Assembly: GCA_020438865.1 (NCBI GenBank)
Contig: JAGQTU010000018.1
Location: 1 to 59,384 of the forward strand
DNA: 59,384 bases
Origin: Mycobacterium sp.
GTDB taxonomy: Bacteria; Actinomycetota; Actinomycetes; Mycobacteriales; Mycobacteriaceae
Direction of reading: 5' to 3'
In this document: positions 53,143-59,384 of the stretch, in pieces
Numbering within the stretch: position 1 is the stretch's first letter
How the letters are laid out: every line of letters starts with the position of its first letter
Notes under the pieces: generated by a model
The model's database searches: none
Seen by the model: the letters and a program-made list of their open reading frames with translations, nothing else
What the model was told of the DNA's origin: nothing
Made by a program: the position numbers and the translations under genes

Positions 53143-54674
53143 CCGCACCGTTGAACGGCGCGCCGACCGTCCCCGGCCTGGTGGCGCGGTTGGTTGACGT
53201 CGACGACCGCGGCATCCACGCCGACGACGGATCGTATGTGACCTGGCGCCAACATGTGCAGTCCGGCGCCGATCTGGCCGCGGCTTTACGGGCGCGCCTG
53301 GACCCGGACAGGCCGCCGCACGTCGGCGTGCTACTGGGCAACACGCCGTTCTTCTCCGCGGTCCTGGTCGCCGCGGCGCAAGCCGGGCTGGTCGTTGTCG
53401 GCCTGAACCCGACCCGCCGGGGTGCGGCGCTGCGCCGCGACATCGAGCACGCCGACTGCCAGTTGGTGCTCGCCGACGACCTGGCGAACGGCTATGGCGA
53501 CGGCTTCGTCCCGGCGGGGATGGCCGTCGTCGATGTGACCTCGGCAGCGTGGGCCGACGAGTTGGCCACCTTCCGGGGTTCTCCGATCGCGTTCGTCGAC
53601 AGCGCTTTCGACGACCTGTTCATGCTGATCTTCACCTCCGGCACCAGTGGTGAGCCCAAGGCCGTGCGGTGCACGCACGAGAAGGTGGCAGGTCCCGGCG
53701 TCATGCTCGCCGAACGGTTCGGACTGGGCCCCGCCGACACCTGCTATCTGTCCATGCCGTTGTTCCACTCCAACGCGATCATGGCCGGCTGGGCGCCCGC
53801 GGTGGCGGCAGGCGCGTCGATTGCGTTGCGGCGCAGGTTCTCCGCGTCCCAGTTCTTTCCGGACGTGCGCAAGTTCAATGCCACCTACGCCAACTACGTC
53901 GGCAAGCCGATGTCCTACATCCTGGCCACCCCACCGCGGCCCGACGATGCCGACAACCCGTTGCGGATCGTCTACGGCAATGAAGGCGCACCGCGTGACC
54001 TGACGCGGTTCGCGACCCGGTTCGGCGTCACCGTCGTCGACGGGTTTGGGTCCACCGAGGGCGGCGTCAACATCGCCCGTACGCCCGAAACCCCGGAGGG
54101 TGCGCTCGGACCGCTGCCCGAGGGGCTCGACATCCTCGACGTCGACACCGGTCTGCCGTGCCCGCCCGGCGTCATCGGCGAACTGGTGAACGTCGAAGGA
54201 CCCGGCAACTTCCGCGGCTACTACAAAGACCCCGAGGCCGAGGCGGAGCGGATGGCCGGCGGCGCCTACCACAGCGGCGACCTCGCCTACCGTGATGAGG
54301 CCGGCTACGTGCACTTCGCCGGTCGCCTCGGTGACTGGATGCGCGTCGACGGTGAGAACCTCGGGACCGCCCCGATCGAGCGGGTGCTGATGCGCTATCC
54401 GGATGTCACCGAAGCGGCGGTGTACGCGATCCCCGATGAGTCGGTGGGTGACCGGGTGATGGCCGCGCTGGTCACGCCCGAGGGGACCGACTTCGACCCG
54501 GTGGAGTTCCGGGACTTCCTCGCCGCCCAGGTCGACCTCGGCCCCAAGCAGTGGCCGGCATTCGTCCGGGTCGCCAGCGCGCTGCCCCGCACCGAAACCT
54601 TCAAGATCATCAAGCGGCGGCTGTCCGCGGAGGCGCTCGACTGCGACGATCCGGTGTTCGAGATACCGCGCTGA
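53139..54674 (+). CDS. fadD17: Acyl-CoA synthetase FadD17
   Basis: A 511-residue acyl-CoA synthetase (ANL superfamily) that activates an acid with ATP and CoA. Motifs: P-loop MLIFTSGTSGEPKAV, GFGSTEGGVN, YHSGDLAYRDE and the C-terminal Lys in PRTETFKIIKRRL. The start is TTG 53139, overlapping the fadE27 stop. It matches Mtb FadD17 (Rv3506) in position. In the sterol regulon it probably activates a side-chain or ring-derived acid. Confidence 0.91.
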   Translation: MTAPLNGAPTVPGLVARLVDVDDRGIHADDGSYVTWRQHVQSGADLAAALRARLDPDRPPHVGVLLGNTPFFSAVLVAAAQAGLVVVGLNPTRRGAALRRDIEHADCQLVLADDLANGYGDGFVPAGMAVVDVTSAAWADELATFRGSPIAFVDSAFDDLFMLIFTSGTSGEPKAVRCTHEKVAGPGVMLAERFGLGPADTCYLSMPLFHSNAIMAGWAPAVAAGASIALRRRFSASQFFPDVRKFNATYANYVGKPMSYILATPPRPDDADNPLRIVYGNEGAPRDLTRFATRFGVTVVDGFGSTEGGVNIARTPETPEGALGPLPEGLDILDVDTGLPCPPGVIGELVNVEGPGNFRGYYKDPEAEAERMAGGAYHSGDLAYRDEAGYVHFAGRLGDWMRVDGENLGTAPIERVLMRYPDVTEAAVYAIPDESVGDRVMAALVTPEGTDFDPVEFRDFLAAQVDLGPKQWPAFVRVASALPRTETFKIIKRRLSAEALDCDDPVFEIPR

Positions 54675-54683
54675 CGCGTCCGG

Positions 54684-55508
54684 TCAGCCGGCGACGGTCG
54701 GGAACACCCGGGCGGCGTTGCCGTGCAGGTAGTTCGCCCGGGCCTCGTCGGAGAGCCCGAGTTCGTCCAGGCCCTCGAGCGCGCGGGCGTGCCCGATCAT
54801 CGGATAGTTCGTGCCGAACAGCACCTTTCGGGAACCGGTGCCGGTCTTCATGAAGTTCACCAGTTCCGCGGGGAGGCGTCGGGTGGTGTAGGCCGAGGTG
54901 TCGATGTAGACGTTCTCGTGTTTGCGCGCGACGGCCACCATCTCCTCGGTCCACGGGTAGCCGACGTGGCCGCACACGATCACGAGTTCGGGGAAGTCCA
55001 ACGCGACCTCGTCGATGTAGGGAATCGGCCTACCCGTCTCCGAGGGCCGCAGCGGCCCGGTGTGACCGACCTGGGTGCAGAACGGAACCCCGAGTTCGAC
55101 GCACTCGGCGAACAGTGGATAGTAGCGCCGGTCGGTGGGCGGCAGGCCCCAGAGCCAGGGCACCACCCGCAGGCCGACGAAGCCGTCGTCGCGCACCCGC
55201 CGCCGCAGTTCCCGCACCGCTGCCATCGGCCGGTCGAGGTCGACGGTGGCCAGACCGGCGAACCGGGTCGGGTGTTGCCGCACCCATCCGGCGACCTCGT
55301 CGTTGGACACCAGATTCAGGCCGTTGGGTCCGCGCCAGGCGCTGAGCAATCCGACCTCCACACCCGCGGCGTCCATCGACTCCACGGTCACCGCGATCGG
55401 GATGTCCTGCTCGGGTATCGCGCCGCCGGTCCAGCGGCGCAGCGAGGCCAACATATCGCTGGCCATGAACCTCTGGGTGGGGTGCTGCATCCACACGTCG
55501 ATGGTCAT
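54684..55508 (-). CDS. Amidohydrolase-family protein (Rv3510c-like)
   Basis: A 274-residue amidohydrolase-2-type protein, MTIDVWMQHPTQRFMAS, with a DGFVGLRVVPWLWGLP strand, PFCTQVGHTGP, VIVCGHVGYPW and FGTNYPMIG. These fit the ACMSD-like metal-dependent decarboxylase/hydrolase group. The usual N-terminal HxH is not clear; His in QHP may take its place. It lies between fadD17 and the nitronate monooxygenase-like gene, as sterol-regulon neighbours. Substrate unknown. Confidence 0.82.
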   Translation of the reverse strand: MTIDVWMQHPTQRFMASDMLASLRRWTGGAIPEQDIPIAVTVESMDAAGVEVGLLSAWRGPNGLNLVSNDEVAGWVRQHPTRFAGLATVDLDRPMAAVRELRRRVRDDGFVGLRVVPWLWGLPPTDRRYYPLFAECVELGVPFCTQVGHTGPLRPSETGRPIPYIDEVALDFPELVIVCGHVGYPWTEEMVAVARKHENVYIDTSAYTTRRLPAELVNFMKTGTGSRKVLFGTNYPMIGHARALEGLDELGLSDEARANYLHGNAARVFPTVAG

Positions 55509-55531
55509 GACCCGACTGTAGATGTGCCCGG

Positions 55532-56650
55532 TCAGCTGCCGCGGATGTCGTCCAGCCGGCGCGACGCCGCCTCGAAGCCGGACACCAGCTCGGCGATGAT
55601 GTCGGCCACCGGCCGGATCTCGTTCATCCGGCCGACGATCTGACCGACCGGCATGGCCACGGTGCCGGGGTCGGCTGAGCCGCTCATCCGCTGGTGGGCC
55701 TCGGCCACCAGAACGTTCTGCAGCGGCATCGGCAACGGTTCGGGTGCACCCTCCGCATCCCAGGCATCGGTCCACCGGCTCTTCAGCAGCCGCGCCGGCT
55801 TGCCGGAGTAGATGCGGCGGCGCACGGTGTCGCTGGACGTCGCCGCGAGCAGACCCTCCTGGATGACGGACGGGCCACCGTCCGGGCGCGCCCCGAGGTC
55901 GTACTCGGCGGAGGTGAGCCACGCCGAGCCCATCCACACTCCCGCGGCGCCCAGGGCCAGCGCCGCGGCGACCTGCCGGCCGTCGCCGATCCCGCCGGCG
56001 GCGAGCACCGGGGCGCCCCCGAGCGAGTCCACGATCTCCGGCCACAGCACCACCGAGCCGATCTCACCGGTGTGCCCGCCGGCCTCGTGGCCCTGTGCGA
56101 TGACGATGTCCACACCGTTGTCGACGTGACGGCGGGCGTGCTTGGCCGAACCGGCCAGCGCGGCCACCGCGACTCCGGCCGCACGGGACTGGTCGATGAC
56201 GTCCTTCGGCGGCGAGCCGAGGGCGTTGGCGATCAGCTTGATCGGGTGCTTGAGCGCAACCTCGACGTGCGAGCGGGCCACCGAGTGCAGCCACCCGAGC
56301 GTGCCTTCACTGCGCACGAGGTCGTCGGGCAGGGGCGGCACCCCGAGATCGGCGAGAGTCCTGGCGACGAAATCCCAGTGCGCCTGCGGGATCAGCGCGT
56401 CGATGTCGATCTTCGTTCCCTCGGTGGGGATCTTGGCCGGCATCACCACGTCGACGCCATACGGTTTGCCGTCGGTGTTCTCGTCCATCCACCGCAGCGT
56501 GGTCTCGAGTTCCTCGGGGTCGTTGAACCGCACGCAGCCCAGCACGCCCATGCCGCCGGCCCGGCTCACCGCCGCGGCAGCCTTCTCCGAGGGCGTGAAG
56601 GCGAAGATCGGGTACTGGATGCCGAACCGGTCACACAGTTCGGTGTGCAT
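55532..56650 (-). CDS. Nitronate monooxygenase-like/IpdC-type flavoprotein
   Basis: A 372-residue TIM-barrel FMN protein of the 2-nitropropane dioxygenase group: LCDRFGIQYPIFAFTP, GGMGVLGCVRFNDP, DIVIAQGHEAGGHTGEIG (FMN-binding) and GGIGDGRQVAAALALGAAGVWMGSAWL. In sterol regulons similar proteins act as flavin-dependent reductases in ring degradation (IpdC-like). Whether this is IpdC itself is uncertain. The ATG at 56650 overlaps the fadD19 stop (ATGA), so it is co-translated with fadD19. Confidence 0.82.
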   Translation of the reverse strand: MHTELCDRFGIQYPIFAFTPSEKAAAAVSRAGGMGVLGCVRFNDPEELETTLRWMDENTDGKPYGVDVVMPAKIPTEGTKIDIDALIPQAHWDFVARTLADLGVPPLPDDLVRSEGTLGWLHSVARSHVEVALKHPIKLIANALGSPPKDVIDQSRAAGVAVAALAGSAKHARRHVDNGVDIVIAQGHEAGGHTGEIGSVVLWPEIVDSLGGAPVLAAGGIGDGRQVAAALALGAAGVWMGSAWLTSAEYDLGARPDGGPSVIQEGLLAATSSDTVRRRIYSGKPARLLKSRWTDAWDAEGAPEPLPMPLQNVLVAEAHQRMSGSADPGTVAMPVGQIVGRMNEIRPVADIIAELVSGFEAASRRLDDIRGS

Positions 56651-58293
56651 CAACTGGTGGCCCCCGCATGCTTGGCGTGCACGTCGTCGGCGGGCCGTTG
56701 CTCGGTCTGTTCCTTGGCCCATTTGTAGTCGGGTTTGCCGGCCGGTGAACGCTTGACCTCGTCGACCAGCCACAGGCTGCGGGGTACCTTGTAGCCCGCA
56801 ATCTCCTTGCGCACGAAGGCATCGAGGTCGGCCAACGTGGGGCGGGTGCCCTTGCGCGGGGCGACGACGGCGGCGACATGGTTGCCGAACCGGGCGTCGG
56901 GCACGCCGACCACCAGGGCGTCGAACACGTCCGGGTGGCCCTTGAGCGCAGCCTCCACCTCCTCCGGGTAGACCTTCTCCCCGCCGGTGTTGATCGATAC
57001 CGATCCGCGGCCCAGCATCGTGACCGTGCCGTCCTCCTCGACCGTGGCGTAGTCGCCCGGGATGGCATAGCGCACACCGTTGATGGTTCGGAAGGTCTCC
57101 GCGGTCTTCTTCTCGTCCTTGTAGTAGCCGACCGGGACGTGGCCGCGCTTGGCGATGATCCCGCGCACACCCGAGCCGGGCTTGACCTCATTGCCCTCGT
57201 CGTCGAGCACGACGGTGTTCTTGTCGATGGTCACCCGCGGCCCGCCGGCCTGCGAGGCGCCCTTCGCGACGATGCTGGTGCCGCCGAACCCGGTCTCCGA
57301 CGAACCGATCGAGTCGGTGATGACCCGGTTGGGCAGCAACTCCAGGAAGCGTTCCTTGAGGCTCGGTGAGAACAGCGCCGCGGTGCTGGCGAGCAGGAAC
57401 AGCGAGGACAGGTCCCGGTCTTCGATGCTGCGCTCGAGGACGTCCAGCAGCGGGCGGCCCATCGCGTCGCCGGTGAAGAACAACAGGTTCGCCTTGTGCT
57501 TCTCAACGGTGTCCCATACGTCTTCTGCGTCGAACTCCGGCGCCAGAATCACTGTCGCGCCGGTGAACAACGCCGCCCAGGTCGCCGACTGGGTGGCACC
57601 GTGGATCATCGGCGGGATCGGGAAGCGAACCATCGGGGGCCCGGCGACGGCGAGATTGGCATGCTCGTACTCGTCCTGCACCTCTTCGCCGGTGGCAAAG
57701 TCGGTGCCCCCCAACAGGACCCGATAGATGTCCTCGTGCCGCCACATCACGCCCTTGGGGAATCCGGTGGTGCCGCCGGTGTAGAGCAGGTAGATGGCGT
57801 CTGCGCTGCGCTCGCCGAAGTCGCGCTCGGGTGAACCCTGCGCGATCGCGTCATAGAACTCGACGCCGCCGTAGCGCTTGTAGTCGGCATCACTACCGTC
57901 CTCGACGACCAGGACGGTCTTGACGTTCGGGGTGTCGGGCAGCACGTTGGCCACTCGGTCGGAGTACTGCCGTTCGTGCACCAGGGCGACCATGTCGGAG
58001 TTCTCGAACAGGTAGCGCAGCTCGCCCTCGACGTAGCGGAAGTTGACATTGACCAGGATGGCGCCGGCCTTGACGATGCCCAGCATCGCGATGACGATCT
58101 CGATGCGGTTGCGGCAGTACAACCCGACCTTGTCGTCCTTCTTGACGCCCTGGTCGATGAGGTAGTGCGCCAGGCGGTTGGCTTTCTCCTCCAACTCCCC
58201 ATAGGTGATCTGGTCGTCGCCGCAGATCAGGGCGACCCGATCGGGGACGACGTCGATGGCGTGCTCGGCTAGATCGGCTATGTTCAGGGCCAC
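56650..58293 (-). CDS. fadD19: Acyl-CoA synthetase FadD19
   Basis: FadD19 activates the cholesterol-derived C26 (or C24-branched) side-chain acid to its CoA thioester. The 547-residue protein has YLLYTGGTTGFPKGVMW, SIGSSETGFGG, AIPGDYATVEEDG and the C-terminal Lys in RSPAGKPDYKWAKE. It matches Mtb FadD19 (Rv3515c). Start is GTG 58293. It is divergent from echA19, with an exact KstR-type site between. The gene pair fadD19/echA19 is a known sterol-regulon unit. Confidence 0.94.
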   Translation of the reverse strand: MALNIADLAEHAIDVVPDRVALICGDDQITYGELEEKANRLAHYLIDQGVKKDDKVGLYCRNRIEIVIAMLGIVKAGAILVNVNFRYVEGELRYLFENSDMVALVHERQYSDRVANVLPDTPNVKTVLVVEDGSDADYKRYGGVEFYDAIAQGSPERDFGERSADAIYLLYTGGTTGFPKGVMWRHEDIYRVLLGGTDFATGEEVQDEYEHANLAVAGPPMVRFPIPPMIHGATQSATWAALFTGATVILAPEFDAEDVWDTVEKHKANLLFFTGDAMGRPLLDVLERSIEDRDLSSLFLLASTAALFSPSLKERFLELLPNRVITDSIGSSETGFGGTSIVAKGASQAGGPRVTIDKNTVVLDDEGNEVKPGSGVRGIIAKRGHVPVGYYKDEKKTAETFRTINGVRYAIPGDYATVEEDGTVTMLGRGSVSINTGGEKVYPEEVEAALKGHPDVFDALVVGVPDARFGNHVAAVVAPRKGTRPTLADLDAFVRKEIAGYKVPRSLWLVDEVKRSPAGKPDYKWAKEQTEQRPADDVHAKHAGATS

Positions 58294-58303
58294 GGACCCA
58301 AAT

Positions 58304-58317
58304 TAGAACCTGTTACA
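58304..58317. promoter_or_regulatory. KstR-type site between fadD19 and echA19
   Basis: TAGAACCTGTTACA matches TnnAACnnGTTnnA exactly and shares both arms with the fdxD-fadE26 site (TAGAAC/GTTACA). It lies 10 bases from fadD19 and 44 bases from echA19, so one site could control both. Confidence 0.82.
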
Positions 58318-58361
58318 GTTCCTGACAAGTCTGTGGTTTCGACGGAGAAAGGCGGACGCCC

Positions 58362-59162
58362 GTGAGCGAGTCCGATAAAGGCCCCGACGCCCTCATTGAG
58401 CAGCGCGGACACACCCTCATCGTCACGCTGAACCGGCCGGAGGCGCGCAACGCGCTTTCCACCGAGATGCTCTCGATCATGGTCGAGGCGTGGGACCGCG
58501 TCGACAACGATCCCGACATCCGGGTCTGCATCCTCACCGGCGCCGGCGGTTATTTCTGTGCCGGGATGGACCTCAAGGCCGCGACCGCGAAACCGCCGGG
58601 CGACTCGTTCAAGGACGGCAGCTACGACCCGTCGCGCATCGACGGTCTACTCAAGGGGCGCCGGTTGACGAAGCCGTTGATCGCGGCCGTGGAGGGGCCT
58701 GCGATCGCCGGCGGTACGGAGATCCTGCAGGGGACCGATATCAGGGTCGCCGGCGAGAGCGCCAAGTTCGGCATCTCCGAGGCCAAGTGGAGCCTGTATC
58801 CGATGGGTGGGTCGGCGGTGCGCCTTGTGCGCCAGATTCCGTACACCATCGCCTGCGATCTGCTGCTGACCGGCCGGCACATCACCGCTCGCGAAGCACT
58901 CGAGTTCGGGTTGATCGGACACGTGGTGCCCGACGGTCAGGCGCTGGACAAGGCGTTGGAGATCGCCGAGGTGATCTCCAACAACGGTCCGCTGGCCGTG
59001 CAGGCGATCCTGCGGTCGATCCGGGAGACCGAGGGCCTGCACGAGAACGACGCGTTCAAGATCGACACCAAGATCGGCATCGAGGTGTTCCTGAGCGAGG
59101 ACGCCAAGGAGGGCCCGTTGGCGTTCAAGGAGAAGCGCGCCCCGCAATTCAAGATGCGCTAG
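58362..59162 (+). CDS. echA19: Enoyl-CoA hydratase EchA19
   Basis: A 266-residue crotonase-fold enoyl-CoA hydratase. The oxyanion-hole segments are [14 protein letters not shown] and [19 protein letters not shown]. Catalytic acids are expected near [15 protein letters not shown]. It matches Mtb EchA19 (Rv3516), a hydratase that acts on cholesterol side-chain enoyl-CoA. Start GTG 58362. It is divergent from fadD19 under a shared KstR-type site. Confidence 0.93.
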   Translation: MSESDKGPDALIEQRGHTLIVTLNRPEARNALSTEMLSIMVEAWDRVDNDPDIRVCILTGAGGYFCAGMDLKAATAKPPGDSFKDGSYDPSRIDGLLKGRRLTKPLIAAVEGPAIAGGTEILQGTDIRVAGESAKFGISEAKWSLYPMGGSAVRLVRQIPYTIACDLLLTGRHITAREALEFGLIGHVVPDGQALDKALEIAEVISNNGPLAVQAILRSIRETEGLHENDAFKIDTKIGIEVFLSEDAKEGPLAFKEKRAPQFKMR

Positions 59163-59176
59163 GTACCGCCTTTCGC

Positions 59177-59232
59177 CGAGTGTGAATCGTCGGCGACCAT
59201 TGGCGTGATTTCTCGCCGCGGTTTCACATTCG
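59177..59232. repeat. Imperfect inverted repeat CGA(G/A)TGTGAA
   Basis: CGAGTGTGAA at 59177-59186 pairs with the TTCACATTCG-type arm ending at 59232 with one mismatch. An inner GTCGGCGA/TCGCCG pairing is also possible. It sits between echA19 and the partial gene at the right edge. Similar TGTGAA...TTTCACA elements are scattered in mycobacterial genomes, as I recall. It could fold in the echA19 transcript end. Confidence 0.4.
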
Positions 59233-59265
59233 CGACATTTCGGTATCGGTTGGCAGACTCCGGCC

Positions 59266-59384
59266 ATGTCGCCAGCCATTCTCGGCGGCGAGGTCGTCGC
59301 CGCGGGACGCATAACGCGCCATGCGTTGCGCACCCGCTATACCGCGATCTATCCGAACGTCTACCTGCCGAACGATGCCGAACT
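59266..59384 (+). CDS. 5' end of a DUF559-type hypothetical protein
   Basis: An open frame from ATG 59266 to the window edge encodes about 39 residues, MSPAILGGEVVAAGRITRHA and onward. The RHALRTRYTAIYPNVYLPNDAE segment resembles the N-terminus of mycobacterial DUF559-type proteins (restriction-endonuclease-like fold). Only the start is present, so the assignment is tentative. Confidence 0.5.
   Translation, partial: MSPAILGGEVVAAGRITRHALRTRYTAIYPNVYLPNDAE

Overview
The window is chromosomal DNA of a mycobacterium, most likely a rapid-growing Mycolicibacterium-type species. It is GC-rich with frequent GTG starts. It carries PhoPR, CYP51, CYP123, CYP126, OtsA and CpsA, a mycofactocin-type dehydrogenase, a mycothiol-type DinB protein, and a RelZ-type RNase H/(p)ppGpp synthetase fusion. 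Gene names come from reading the proteins and recalling M. tuberculosis (Mtb) gene order; no database search was run.

Layout. (1) 0-8.2 kb: a SnoaL-like gene, a TetR divergent from a mycofactocin-type SDR, a nucleoside deoxyribosyltransferase-like gene, cyp126 and purB, then divergent relZ and an SDR. (2) 8.2-14.6 kb: TetR, Tat-type esterase, DinB-like protein, purD, a carboxyltransferase and two small membrane or secreted proteins. (3) 14.7-25.9 kb: two divergent operons, aldA-SDR-HIBADH-CMD (leftward) and tetR-cyp123-SDR-cyp51-ferredoxin-SnoaL-adhB-KSI-SDR (rightward). Two TGGACA-N2-TGTCC operators lie between them. (4) 25.9-29.6 kb: HIT protein, phoR-phoP, a PhoP-type direct repeat, a decapeptide-repeat protein and tRNA-Thr. 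(5) 29.6-47 kb, accessory: cutinase; Met-rich membrane protein with a copper-type operator; TetR with a Rieske oxygenase operon; a Sap-type transporter, Ser/Thr kinase and cytochrome-b/molybdopterin oxidase operon; an ammonium transporter with a GlnR-like box; and a three-subunit molybdenum hydroxylase split over two convergent transcripts with matching operators. (6) 44.3-59.4 kb: the Mtb Rv3484-Rv3516-type block: cpsA, SDR, two related small secreted proteins, otsA, hsd4A, fdxD, fadE26, fadE27, fadD17, amidohydrolase, nitronate monooxygenase-like gene, fadD19 and echA19. Three exact TnnAACnnGTTnnA (KstR-type) sites lie in its promoters.

How the genes work together. The main themes are sterol metabolism (CYP51 with its ferredoxin; side-chain activation and beta-oxidation under KstR), redox enzymes that may use mycofactocin, and envelope or stress signalling (PhoPR, Ser/Thr kinase, RelZ, CpsA, trehalose synthesis). 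The mce4 sterol-import operon, which lies between otsA and hsd4A in Mtb, is absent here: the two genes are 7 bp apart. The best leads for something undescribed are the PhoP-linked decapeptide-repeat protein, the kinase/membrane molybdoenzyme operon, the split molybdenum hydroxylase and the two cysteine-patterned secreted proteins.
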